From the NCBI GenBank assembly GCA_012960755.1, contig DUAT01000119.1, positions 1 to 64,000 on the forward strand: 64,000 bases of DNA, written 5' to 3'. Source of the DNA: Gammaproteobacteria bacterium. Its GTDB lineage: Bacteria > Pseudomonadota > Gammaproteobacteria > Pseudomonadales > Azotimanducaceae_A. Below the pieces are notes generated by a model that was not told the DNA's origin, did no database searches, and was given only the letters and a program-made list of their open reading frames with translations. Positions 8,604 to 17,131 of the stretch are shown piece after piece (within the stretch, counting starts at the first letter, position 1; every line of letters begins with the position of its first letter). A program made the position numbers and the translations under genes.

Positions 8604-9077
8604 TTAAGTCTTCGGAAACCAATAAGTCAGATATTCAGCATACAGTGCTTTGACATCCATGCCGTCGACTTCGATTTCATGACAGGTCTTCAACAGATAT
8701 TCGCCATTACCTTTGTCGTCAATACCCATTAACTTGATGTGCGATCGCAGACGAACGCCATCGCCGATAACCACTGGTTTGAGCACGCGAACTTTATCCA
8801 ATCCATAGTTAAGTGGATTCTGGCCATCTTCAGGCCAGAGACCAACATCGCGATAAAAGTGAGATAGCAGGGACATCATGTGAAAACCGTGAATGATGGT
8901 GCCACCGTAGGGGCCTTTCCTGGCGTATTCTACATCACAATGACCTGGCGTCCGCCAACGCGTGACCTCACCGAATACATTCACCTGTAGTTGATCAATA
9001 AACACCCAATCGCTGACACCGAGACTTTCACCAATACGTTCGTGTGCAGTGGAGAGTAAAAAAGGTTGCTGATTCAT
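8604..9077 (-). CDS. MaoC-like hotdog dehydratase/thioesterase
   Basis: 157-aa hotdog-fold protein of the MaoC-like group, which hydrates 2-enoyl-CoAs or binds acyl-CoA. Seen: YGGTIIHGFHMMSLLSHF, the central hotdog helix with its conserved His, and LNYGLDKVRVLKPVVIGDGVRLRSHI, the typical strand run. One domain is present, as in R-specific hydratases. It is the first gene on this strand before the divergent SDR gene at 9221. The gap to the hydrolase below (8476-8603) carries three copies of an octamer (TTGCTTTG, 8559-8587) and no gene. Confidence 0.85.
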   Translation of the reverse strand: MNQQPFLLSTAHERIGESLGVSDWVFIDQLQVNVFGEVTRWRTPGHCDVEYARKGPYGGTIIHGFHMMSLLSHFYRDVGLWPEDGQNPLNYGLDKVRVLKPVVIGDGVRLRSHIKLMGIDDKGNGEYLLKTCHEIEVDGMDVKALYAEYLTYWFPKT

Positions 9078-9220
9078 AGTAGACGGGGACCTCCTCTTCG
9101 TTTATTCAGATGATGACCAAATGCAGGCCACACAAACCAATTTTGAACTGATTATCCTATAGTGCCTGACAAGTGACTGCCATATAATTAGTCTGAGAAA
9201 ACAAAAAAGGAATCTTCTTA

Positions 9221-9961
9221 ATGCAAAGAGTCGCGTTGGTAACAGGTGCAGGTAGTGGTATTGGTCGCGCAATTTGTCGATCCCTGGGTAAAGATGGCAC
9301 TTTCGTGATTGCGACGGATGTCTCTCAAGCAGGGTTGGATGAAACTGTTAGTCTTGCATTGGCAGACGGTGTAGAAATCGAATCAAAGCTGATGGATGTG
9401 ACTGATAGCAAAATGGTCATACAGACCATTGAAGGGATCGAGCAAATCGATATTGCGGTGAATTGTGCCGGTTGGGACTCACTGATGCCATTCCTGAAAA
9501 CGGACGAAGAGTTCTGGGACAAAATCATTGATCTGAATTATAAAGGCGTCTTGAGAGTAACCCATGCAGTTTTGCCCGGCATGATCAGCCGCAATTGGGG
9601 CAGGGTGGTAAATATTGCATCCGATGCCGGGCGTGCAGGTTCGACAGGTGAGGCGGTTTATTCCGGCGCCAAGGGTGGGGTCATTGCCTTCAGCAAAACC
9701 GTAGCCAGGGAAGTGGCGCGCCATGGAATTACTGTTAACTCGGTGTGCCCTGGCCCCACTGATACGGCATTGTTGGGTGATATCATTGATTCAAGCCGGG
9801 ATAGCAATCGGATGCGTGAATCGATGAGTCGACTCGCGCCAATAAAAAGGCTCGGAGTCCCTGCCGATATTGCTGCAGCCGTTTCCTATATGGCGTCCGA
9901 AGAAGCAGGGTTTGTTACTGGTCAAACACTATCCGTTAGTGGTGGGCTTACAATGATGTAG
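9221..9961 (+). CDS. short-chain dehydrogenase/reductase (SDR)
   Basis: 246-aa classical SDR oxidoreductase. Seen: the nucleotide-binding GAGSGIG at 9-15, NCAG at 81-84 (in place of NNAG), the catalytic Ser134 region and the YSGAK motif with Tyr147 and Lys151, then CPGPTDT after strand 6. Likely an NAD(P)-dependent alcohol or 3-hydroxyacyl dehydrogenase. A Shine-Dalgarno match (AAGGAA) lies eight bases before the ATG. It is followed after 83 bp by a CYP153-type P450 on the same strand, so oxidation of the P450's alcohol product is an attractive but unproven role. Confidence 0.92.
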   Translation: MQRVALVTGAGSGIGRAICRSLGKDGTFVIATDVSQAGLDETVSLALADGVEIESKLMDVTDSKMVIQTIEGIEQIDIAVNCAGWDSLMPFLKTDEEFWDKIIDLNYKGVLRVTHAVLPGMISRNWGRVVNIASDAGRAGSTGEAVYSGAKGGVIAFSKTVAREVARHGITVNSVCPGPTDTALLGDIIDSSRDSNRMRESMSRLAPIKRLGVPADIAAAVSYMASEEAGFVTGQTLSVSGGLTMM

Positions 9962-10044
9962 GTCGAATCTTGCAAATTCATGCGTTTTAGCACCCAATTT
10001 TTGGTACAGTTCGATATTGCATTAACGAAAAGCTGTGGTTATCA

Positions 10045-11370
10045 ATGAGTGAACAGGTGAAAGAAGCGATACAGGAAGACGAAGCCCCAAGGCGCGGGTT
10101 CAATCCATTTTTGGCGAGTGATGCACCACCGGTGGTCACAGACCCTTACTCAATCCGGATTGAAGACGTGAATGTGATTGACGGGCGCCTGTTTCAGCAG
10201 GAGATTCACTGGGAGCATTTCAAACGATTGCGTGAAGAGGATCCCGTGCATTTGAACGATATACCCCATATTGGGCGTTACTGGTCGTTGACGAAGTTCG
10301 AAGACATCATGTTCGTCGACAAGAACCACGACCTGTTTTCGTCAGAACAGGGCATTGCACTGGGACTGAAGGTGGGCACCGAATCCAACCCGGAGGATCT
10401 TAACACGCAGAGTTTTATTGCCATGGATCCGCCAAAACACGATTTACAAAGAGCTACGGTCAGTGGCGTTGTCGCGCCGCCCAACCTTGCCAGGATGGAA
10501 TCGATTATTCGCGAACGAACCGGCCGCGTGCTTGATGAGCTGCCCGTGGATGAGACATTCAACTGGGTTGACCGGGTGTCGATAGAACTGACTACGCAAA
10601 TGTTGGCGACATTGTTTGACTTTCCATTTGAAGATCGGCGCATGCTGACCCGCTGGTCAGACATTGCGACTGCCGCGCCCGGCACAGGCATTGTTGATAC
10701 GGCGGAACAACGGCGAAAAGAACTGATGGAGTGCCTGGCTTACTTTACCCGCTTGTGGAATGAGAGGGTTGACCAGGAAACTCCGGGTTCGGACCTGATT
10801 TCGATGCTCGCCCACGGCGAGGAAACCAGGAACATGGAACCTTTTGAATTCCTGGGTAACCTGATTCTGCTCATCGTTGGCGGTAATGATACAACCCGTA
10901 ACTCAATGAGCGCCGGTGTTCTGGCGTTAAACAAAAACCCCGCAGAGTACGATAAGCTTCGTGCAGACCACAGTTTGATCCCGAATATGGTCAGCGAAAT
11001 AATTCGTTACCATACGCCATTGCCCTATATGCGCAGAACCGCGAACCAGGATATCAAAATAAGGGATAAGCAGATTAAGAAGGGTGACCAGGTTTTGATG
11101 TGGTATGTCTCCGGCAATCGTGATGAAGATGCGATAGATCGACCGAATGAGTTCATTATCGATCGTCCCAAGGCACGACATCACCTGTCATTTGGCTTCG
11201 GTATTCATCGTTGTATGGGCAACCGCCTGGCAGAAATGCAACTTCGCATCGTTTGGGAAGAAATCATGAAGCGCTTCAGCAAGGTCGAAGTAGTCGGGGA
11301 GCCAGAACGACTGTTATCCAGTTTTGTGCGTGGCATTACCGATCTGACCGTTCGGGTTCATCCATTGTAG
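10045..11370 (+). CDS. cytochrome P450, CYP153 family (probable terminal alkane/acyl hydroxylase)
   Basis: 441-aa soluble bacterial P450. Seen: I-helix GGNDTT at 279-284, ExxR as Glu318-Arg321 (EIIR), and the heme loop FGFGIHRCMGNRLAEMQLR with Cys390 as heme ligand. These, together with MWYVSGNRDE and IIDRPKARHHLSF, match the CYP153 family of alkane and fatty-acid omega-hydroxylases as I know it. CYP153 enzymes need a ferredoxin and a ferredoxin reductase; neither is adjacent. A second member is at 49685. The SDR upstream could act on the alcohol product. Substrate chain length cannot be inferred. Confidence 0.92.
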   Translation: MSEQVKEAIQEDEAPRRGFNPFLASDAPPVVTDPYSIRIEDVNVIDGRLFQQEIHWEHFKRLREEDPVHLNDIPHIGRYWSLTKFEDIMFVDKNHDLFSSEQGIALGLKVGTESNPEDLNTQSFIAMDPPKHDLQRATVSGVVAPPNLARMESIIRERTGRVLDELPVDETFNWVDRVSIELTTQMLATLFDFPFEDRRMLTRWSDIATAAPGTGIVDTAEQRRKELMECLAYFTRLWNERVDQETPGSDLISMLAHGEETRNMEPFEFLGNLILLIVGGNDTTRNSMSAGVLALNKNPAEYDKLRADHSLIPNMVSEIIRYHTPLPYMRRTANQDIKIRDKQIKKGDQVLMWYVSGNRDEDAIDRPNEFIIDRPKARHHLSFGFGIHRCMGNRLAEMQLRIVWEEIMKRFSKVEVVGEPERLLSSFVRGITDLTVRVHPL

Positions 11371-11401
11371 ATTGAACGTATCTTAGGGTGCCCACCTCAG
11401 A

Positions 11402-11833
11402 TTATTGGCGGGGTGGGCGACTATCAGACATGATTAAGTCCAACCTGGTCTGGGCCGCAACAGGATTGGTCAGATCACGAACTTCGATCATTTCACATTC
11501 GTCTCTTACCATTTCGTCGACAGTTACCGGGTAATGTCTACAATCGTCGGGTCGATCATGGTAAATGTCACAGCTGTATCGCGTCTGATGAGTAGATCCC
11601 GCAACGGATAATTTTCGCAGCCAGGGGCAAATCACCAGCTGTGTACCGGTTTCCGGGTCCATCCAGATTTTTCCATCCCTGGTGTATTGAAAGATCTCTG
11701 GCCTGTGCAATTCCCACCAGTCAATTTCACTGGCAGTTGCCGAAAGGCCACCATCGCTATAGCGCAGACAACATTTTCCACATTGATTACACGGTTTCAC
11801 GTTGCGGGTCCTTAATACATGGGCTGTCATCAT
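11402..11833 (-). CDS. YkgJ-family cysteine-cluster protein
   Basis: 143-aa protein of the zinc/iron-chelating YkgJ family (CxxCxxCC type). Cys15, Cys18, Cys21 and Cys22 form the N-terminal cluster (PCNQCGKCCLRY); later Cys residues sit in ICPWL, YSCDIYHDRPDDCRHYP. The function of the family is not established; metal-cluster binding is presumed. The frame starts with two Met codons (11833 and 11830). It is convergent with the P450 gene and divergent from the PRISE-like gene at 11884, and is not evidently part of a pathway. Confidence 0.85.
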   Translation of the reverse strand: MMTAHVLRTRNVKPCNQCGKCCLRYSDGGLSATASEIDWWELHRPEIFQYTRDGKIWMDPETGTQLVICPWLRKLSVAGSTHQTRYSCDIYHDRPDDCRHYPVTVDEMVRDECEMIEVRDLTNPVAAQTRLDLIMSDSRPPRQ

Positions 11834-11883
11834 AGTTCATTGCCTCCAGGGAAAAAATAACCTCGCAACGCAGGGTTGTATCT

Positions 11884-13002
11884 ATGACAATATCGGCTAA
11901 CCCGGCGGAAACAGGTAAAAAATCACAAATGATAGACCAGGTGGTTGTCATCGGTGCCAGCGGTGTCGTGGGCAGGGCGGCGATTGAATATCTCCATCGA
12001 CTCGGAGTTCCTGTCACCGGCATCTCCAGACGAGAGCCAGATCTTGCAGATATAAAACATATTTCACTCGATCTGAACGACGCAAGTGCCTGTGAGCAGG
12101 TTGCGATTGGATTAAAGCGTGTAACCCATGTTATTTATGCGGCTTTGTATGAAAAACCGGGTCTGATATCAGGCTGGTTCGAAGAGGACCAGATGCAAAC
12201 GAATCTGCTGATGTTACAGAATATCCTTGACCCTCTTACTCAAACCGCCAAACAACTCAAACACGTCAGTCTGCTACAAGGCACCAAGGCATACGGAGCA
12301 CATGTGAGGCCAATGTCGATCCCGGGCAAAGAGCGTAACCCACGGGTTCAGCATCAAAATTTTTACTGGTTACAGGAAGACTATCTTAAATCGAAACAAT
12401 TACATGCCCGCTGGCGTTACACGATCTGGCGGCCGCAGATAATCTTCGGCCATGCGCTCGGTGCCCCAATGAACATGGTCGCTGCGATTGGCGTCTATGC
12501 TGCATTGCGTAAGTTCGATGCCAGACCCATAAGTTACCCGGGTGGACCCAACGCCCCCACTGAGGCAATAGATGCGAACCTGCTGGCCAGGGCGTTGCAT
12601 TTTTCGATGCTGCATGAGTCTTGTTTCAACCAGACGTTCAACATTACCAACGGCGATGTTTTTGAATGGAAAAATGTCTGGCCCGGCATTTCGGAATTCT
12701 TCGGCGGTGGGAGCAGTGGCGACGAACCGATGCAACTGAGCACCTTGTATGACAGAGAATCAGATTGGCAGTCGATAACACGCAAACATGGATTGAAAGA
12801 ATATTCGATAAGGCAGTTAGTCGGCGATTCTTTTTACTATGCAGATGCACTGTTCGCCACAGGCGCCGCACAACCGCCCCCTCCAGCGCTTCTCAGCACC
12901 ATAAAACTTCGACAGGCAGGTTTTGCTGACTGTATTGATACTGAGGATATGTTACAGAGTTGGTTTAGTCGTTTAGTAGAGATGAAAATTCTCCCTGGCT
13001 GA
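11884..13002 (+). CDS. PRISE-like SDR (progesterone 5-beta-reductase/iridoid synthase-like)
   Basis: 372-aa extended SDR resembling the PRISE group, which reduces enone double bonds with NADPH. Seen: GASGVVG at 24-30; the family's unusual catalytic pair fits Lys135 in LLQGTKAYG and Tyr161 in NFYWLQEDYL, rather than the classical YxxxK; then WRPQIIFG. PRISE enzymes act on steroids, 8-oxogeranial and small enones, and bacterial relatives are known. An internal ATG at 11929 (MIDQVVVIG) is an alternative start and fits the Rossmann strand closely. Its position after a CYP153 and an SDR suggests a terpenoid or enone-reducing step; this is inference. Confidence 0.8.
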   Translation: MTISANPAETGKKSQMIDQVVVIGASGVVGRAAIEYLHRLGVPVTGISRREPDLADIKHISLDLNDASACEQVAIGLKRVTHVIYAALYEKPGLISGWFEEDQMQTNLLMLQNILDPLTQTAKQLKHVSLLQGTKAYGAHVRPMSIPGKERNPRVQHQNFYWLQEDYLKSKQLHARWRYTIWRPQIIFGHALGAPMNMVAAIGVYAALRKFDARPISYPGGPNAPTEAIDANLLARALHFSMLHESCFNQTFNITNGDVFEWKNVWPGISEFFGGGSSGDEPMQLSTLYDRESDWQSITRKHGLKEYSIRQLVGDSFYYADALFATGAAQPPPPALLSTIKLRQAGFADCIDTEDMLQSWFSRLVEMKILPG

Positions 13003-13128
13003 ACTTTTTGTTAGGAGGACACCGTGACGGTAGGTAGAGTTGAAAACATCTATCCTTGAACGACAACTTAAATCTATACTCGATCAGGAAAAACGTAATC
13101 AACTCAGCGAAGATTGGAGATAAACAAC

Positions 13129-13860
13129 ATGCGCAGTTTACCAAAGTACAATCATGGGGCGACCTTGCCAGAAAAGATGTTTGCCGTACTACTGACTGCA
13201 GTCGCAGTTGTGGCTATCTTTAGCTTTACCGTCAATTCAGAGGATCCACCGACGATCAGCCACGATGGCTTGCACCTTGATGAGGACTCCGGTCGATCGA
13301 TCATCTATGTGAAGCCAGATGCGGACTTTAGCGTTTACGATCAGTTTTTGATGCTGGATGCCTACGTTGCTTTTAAAAAGAACTGGGTCAGAAACACAAA
13401 GGTTGCCGGAAGGCGCATTTCCAACAAAGATCTCGAGAGAATAAAAGCTGAAGCTGCAGAACTGCTTTATGAGAGCTTCAAAGAAGAACTTGACGAAAAT
13501 GGAGGGTACCGATTTGTTGAGGCTGCTGATGATAATGTGATGATTATGCGGCCAGCGCTGATAGATCTTGAGATCACCGCACCTGATCTGATGCAGGGTG
13601 GCAGGACAACTCAGTACGTGGCATCTGCAGGTGCGGCGACAATTTATTTGGAACTCTATGATTCTGTTAGTGGCGAGATACTGGCCAGGATTGTTGATCG
13701 ACGGAGTATGCGGGACTACGGTGTCGCACAGTGGGCTAACAGGGCATCGAATCGTGCTGATGCAAAACGTATGTTTAAGCGATGGGGGCAGCTGTTGCGA
13801 GAAGGGATGGATGAACAGCGTAAGGAAGCTGGACTGGCTCCGATAAAACCCGCTACTTGA
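13129..13860 (+). CDS. DUF3313-type exported/membrane-anchored protein
   Basis: 243-aa protein. ATG 13129 is chosen over an upstream in-frame TTG because GGAGA lies eight bases before it. A single hydrophobic segment (about residues 17-35, FAVLLTAVAVVAIFSFTV) acts as a signal anchor. The rest (YVKPDADFSVYDQFLMLDAYVAFKKNW, later AATIYLELYDSVSGEILARIVDRR) matches the DUF3313 pattern of periplasmic, usually lipidated, proteins of unknown role; no lipobox Cys is present. It is preceded by the PRISE-like gene and followed by a perfect hairpin (13875-13901) and an alpha/beta hydrolase gene. Confidence 0.75.
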   Translation: MRSLPKYNHGATLPEKMFAVLLTAVAVVAIFSFTVNSEDPPTISHDGLHLDEDSGRSIIYVKPDADFSVYDQFLMLDAYVAFKKNWVRNTKVAGRRISNKDLERIKAEAAELLYESFKEELDENGGYRFVEAADDNVMIMRPALIDLEITAPDLMQGGRTTQYVASAGAATIYLELYDSVSGEILARIVDRRSMRDYGVAQWANRASNRADAKRMFKRWGQLLREGMDEQRKEAGLAPIKPAT

Positions 13861-13874
13861 TGGAAGTTTGGAAT

Positions 13875-13901
13875 TTCGGGTCAGAGTTACTCTGACCCGA
13901 A
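13875..13901. repeat. perfect inverted repeat, REP-like
   Basis: An 11-bp perfect stem (13875-13885 with 13891-13901) encloses a 5-base loop. The core GGTCAGAGTTAC recurs in related form at 19889-19905, 25436-25450 and 44128-44140. There is no T-run, so it is more likely a REP-like or mRNA-processing element than an intrinsic terminator. Confidence 0.6.
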
Positions 13902-13919
13902 TGGCAAGAGGAATAAAGT

Positions 13920-15203
13920 ATGACCGAACGTACCCGGCAATATCTACCCACCCCGGCGGAAGCGCTCCCATCATTCTCGGCAGATCAGCCCCAGCAGAAC
14001 ATCTACCTGCAAGCCGGTGACGGTGCGGTCAGTCACGGGATTCTTTATCGGCCCGCGGATAATCTCGATGCTAAAGTATGCATCTATGTGATGCATCCAC
14101 GCGGGCCGATGAGCAGGCACTATCTGGCGGGTTATATACCCCCGCGAGGCATGGCGCTGTTTGGACACGACGGTCGCTACCTGAACAACGACAGTGATTG
14201 CCTTCACGAAAGATTACTGCTGGATATCGCCGCGGGTATGCTGCGTTTGCGAGAACTTGGTTATGACACCATCGTCGGCGTAGGTAACAGCGGTGGCGGT
14301 TCATTGTTTGGCTACTATCAGGAGCAAGCGGAAAAACCACCCTGTGAACGTCGCGTTGCTGCACCTTCGGGTGATCGGGTGAATTTATCTGATACTGAAA
14401 TGCCACCTTTCGACCTGTACATAGCGCTCGCCGGGCATCCGGGACAGGGTAATTACCTGCTGCAGGCCCTGGACGCATCGGTTATTGAGGAGAGCCACCC
14501 GGAAAGTTCAGATCCGGAACTGGACATGTACAACCAGGCCAACGGCTATCAACCCTGGCCGCTTGAAAGTACCTACGATCGTGACTGGTTGGCCCGCTAT
14601 CGGCAGGCGCAGCAGCACAGGAGTCTCAGGCTCGATGCACTGGCAACCGAAGCGATCGCCGACAGGTCGCTGGCGCGCCGGGTCCAGTCGGGTTCGCAAT
14701 TTGCGCAGCTGGAAAGCGCAGGTCAGCAAAGGACCCGGCGACAGGCCAAATTGTCGAGGTACATGGTGATCTACCGCACGCTGGCCAATCCCGCCTATCT
14801 TGACCCGAGCATCGATCCATCAAACCGCCCGATTGGATCCATATTTGCCGCGGGACAGGATCCCTTTGCGACCAATTACGGCATGGGCGGATTAGCCCGG
14901 GTCATGACACCTCGCGGCTGGCTCAGCACCTGGAGCGGAACGTCTTCTTTTGCGAACCTGTATGAGACCATTCGCGGAGTGAGTGTGCCGACGCTTTTCA
15001 TCGAGGCAGATGGTGATATGGATATCTACCCGGCACAGCAGCGCAGAATGTTTGATAATGCCGGTGCAACCGACAAGACGCTGGAAAACCTTGCGTGCGC
15101 AGACCACTATCTCAATCCGGTGGGAGAGCAGGCCGACGAGCTGGCACACCCGCGTACGCGTGCCGCAGACCGGATCGTTGGCTGGGTCAGGGAGCACCTT
15201 TAG
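13920..15203 (+). CDS. large alpha/beta hydrolase, serine type
   Basis: 427-aa alpha/beta-fold hydrolase. The nucleophile elbow is GNSGGG with Ser124, after strand YDTIVGVGNS. An early HPRGPMSRHY region replaces the usual HG oxyanion motif. Late features are VPTLFIEADGDMDIYP (acid strand) and CADHYLNP, whose His is the probable base. A long insert (about residues 185-300) forms a cap-like region with RQAQQHRSLRLDAL. No signal peptide is seen, so it is cytoplasmic. The substrate is unknown; an ester or acyl-CoA is possible. A Shine-Dalgarno-like AAGAGGAA precedes the start. Confidence 0.8.
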   Translation: MTERTRQYLPTPAEALPSFSADQPQQNIYLQAGDGAVSHGILYRPADNLDAKVCIYVMHPRGPMSRHYLAGYIPPRGMALFGHDGRYLNNDSDCLHERLLLDIAAGMLRLRELGYDTIVGVGNSGGGSLFGYYQEQAEKPPCERRVAAPSGDRVNLSDTEMPPFDLYIALAGHPGQGNYLLQALDASVIEESHPESSDPELDMYNQANGYQPWPLESTYDRDWLARYRQAQQHRSLRLDALATEAIADRSLARRVQSGSQFAQLESAGQQRTRRQAKLSRYMVIYRTLANPAYLDPSIDPSNRPIGSIFAAGQDPFATNYGMGGLARVMTPRGWLSTWSGTSSFANLYETIRGVSVPTLFIEADGDMDIYPAQQRRMFDNAGATDKTLENLACADHYLNPVGEQADELAHPRTRAADRIVGWVREHL

Positions 15204-15259
15204 GCAAGCTTATTGTTTGCGGAAAAATCTATTTCGTGAATATAAGTTCCCGTTGCCGA

Positions 15260-16417
15260 TCATGAATTTTCACTGGTCAAAAAAAGGTCAAGATTGGTCA
15301 CCCGAAGTCCTTTTTGCCCAGGGTACGCAGCATCTACCTGACCGATAAGCCACATTGATTCTGGTTGCAAGTATTTTACGGCGTTCCGGAAGCCTTTTTC
15401 AATTCTTGGAGATGTTGAGGATTTTATCTCGACAGCGATTTTTTCCAGGCCCCTCTCAAGAATCAGATCAACTTCATTTCCGGAAGAATCCCGATAAAAG
15501 AAACAGTCGTGTCGCGGAAATTTTTCCAGTACGTTCTCGATTACCAGTGCTTCGAATGAGTGACCCACTACAGGATGGCCTAACAGATCATTGATGGTTT
15601 CGATTTTCAACAGAGCATGGAGTAGCCCTGTATCTCGAATGTAAACCTTGGGTGATTTTACCAGCCTCTTTTTTTCGTTTGTATGGTAGGGCTTCAGTAC
15701 CCTGACGAGAAAAGTCTGCTCCAGGATATCAATATAGTGTGTAATGGTGTGGGCGGATACCCCCAGTGAACCAGCCAGCTTGCTATAGTTAATCACCTGC
15801 CCGTGACTATGGGCAAGCATGGTCCAAAATCTTCTCAAGGTTGTTGCCGGAATACGAAAGCCGAGGGAAGGTAAATCCCTTTCCAGAAACGACTTTATAT
15901 AGTCATCGCGCCAATCAAAAGAGTCCTCATCACTCAAGGCAAGAAAGGATCTCGGGTATCCACCTCTTAGCCAGTACTCGTATAGGCGACTTTCGGACAT
16001 TATCTCCAGTCTGGAAAATGGTCTGATTTCGATGTACGCAATACGACCAGCCAGTGTTTCAGCACTTTGGCGTATCAAATCTCTTGAGGCTGATCCCAAA
16101 ATCAGGAACTGGGTATTTGTTCCCTGTTTGTCAATAATCCCCCTCATGGTGCGAAAAATGTCGGGTAAGAACTGCACTTCATCAAGGCAAATAAATTTAC
16201 CGCGATTGACGCCAAAAAACAGTTCAGGATCCGTTTGAACCTTGGCGCGGTCTGAATCAAGTTCAAGATCCAGGTAAATTGAATCGGCGAAGTGGGAAAC
16301 GATTTCTTTAGCCAATGTTGATTTACCGACCTGTCGTGGTCCTAAGAGCGCAACCGCGGGGTTGATCTCTAACTTCTGTAGGATTCGTTGAGGATAGTGC
16401 CTTTCTATTTTTTGCAT
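15260..16417 (-). CDS. AAA-type ATPase with DUF4143 (ATP-binding protein)
   Basis: 385-aa protein with an N-terminal P-loop ATPase: Walker A GPRQVGKST at 26-34 and Walker B ICLDEVQF near 76-83. A winged-helix middle and a C-terminal DUF4143 nuclease-like domain follow, with EVDLILERG and AVEIKSS resembling the restriction-endonuclease-fold core. Such solitary ATPases are common and often mobile; their role is unknown. Nothing beside it looks like a toxin, methylase or other defence partner. It is convergent with the hydrolase gene and separated by 65 bp from a metallophosphoesterase gene. Confidence 0.85.
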   Translation of the reverse strand: MQKIERHYPQRILQKLEINPAVALLGPRQVGKSTLAKEIVSHFADSIYLDLELDSDRAKVQTDPELFFGVNRGKFICLDEVQFLPDIFRTMRGIIDKQGTNTQFLILGSASRDLIRQSAETLAGRIAYIEIRPFSRLEIMSESRLYEYWLRGGYPRSFLALSDEDSFDWRDDYIKSFLERDLPSLGFRIPATTLRRFWTMLAHSHGQVINYSKLAGSLGVSAHTITHYIDILEQTFLVRVLKPYHTNEKKRLVKSPKVYIRDTGLLHALLKIETINDLLGHPVVGHSFEALVIENVLEKFPRHDCFFYRDSSGNEVDLILERGLEKIAVEIKSSTSPRIEKGFRNAVKYLQPESMWLIGQVDAAYPGQKGLRVTNLDLFLTSENS

Positions 16418-16482
16418 TTTGGAAGGTTATCTTCATATATGCAATATTGCAAGAGAATGTCTGCGCTGCTCTTATGATCAGA

Positions 16483-17088
16483 TCAGTCAGGACCCAAACT
16501 CCCAAACCTTGGGTCATTGAAGTTCATAATCTGCGCATCGTTGGTGTCAGTGTCCAGCAGGCAACAAGAAAGCTGGCGGTCATTACGGGCATCACGACCG
16601 TGGCCTGCAGAACCCGGATTGATAACAAGAGTGCCATTGTCGTTTTTTAACACTTGAGCGTGGGTATGGCCGTAGACCACATAGTCTGCATCGATCTTAC
16701 AGAATCGATCCAGCGTTGACGTCATATGCGGGAAAACATAATCACCATAGGGTTTCCAGGGCGTGGAATGGAACAGGCTGAGCCGTTTGTCGTCAAAGGT
16801 CAGATCCAGATGGTGAGGGCGGGATTCTGCCCACGCCATCAGTTCGGGATCAATATCCGAGCGGCTTCTGGCACGCTGACCGGCGCTTGAGAAGAATATA
16901 TCTTCGTGATTACCACGAATATAAATAGCATCCAGTTGGTGCAGACGGCGCACTACCTGGTTGGAAAAGCTGTACTCATCAAAAGCATCACCGGCACAGA
17001 TCAGGTAATCGATTTCACCCATAGCTTTTAACGCATACTCGAGTCCCGCAAGGTTGCTGTGAATATCAGAGACGATGCCTAATTTCAT
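16483..17088 (-). CDS. metallophosphoesterase, YfcE/MJ0936 type
   Basis: 201-aa calcineurin-like phosphodiesterase. Metal-binding motifs are in order: Asp8 and His10 (SDIHSN), Asp34 (AGDAFD), Asn60-His61 (GNHED), and the late VYGHTHAQV. The length and architecture fit small cytoplasmic phosphodiesterases of the YfcE/MJ0936 group, which hydrolyse phosphodiesters in vitro; the physiological substrate is unknown. The C-terminal NPGSAGHGRDARNDRQLSC strand is typical. It is the last gene of a leftward run from the VOC gene at 18703, separated by 43 bp from the lipoprotein gene. Confidence 0.9.
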   Translation of the reverse strand: MKLGIVSDIHSNLAGLEYALKAMGEIDYLICAGDAFDEYSFSNQVVRRLHQLDAIYIRGNHEDIFFSSAGQRARSRSDIDPELMAWAESRPHHLDLTFDDKRLSLFHSTPWKPYGDYVFPHMTSTLDRFCKIDADYVVYGHTHAQVLKNDNGTLVINPGSAGHGRDARNDRQLSCCLLDTDTNDAQIMNFNDPRFGSLGPD

Positions 17089-17131
17089 AGTGGCCTAAAC
17101 CAGCACTATCCAGGCCTCGAAACAGGCACCC

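Noticed and set aside
15260..16417. DUF4143 ATPase as part of a defence island
   Set aside because: No methylase, nuclease, toxin or reverse transcriptase is adjacent; neighbours are ordinary metabolic genes.
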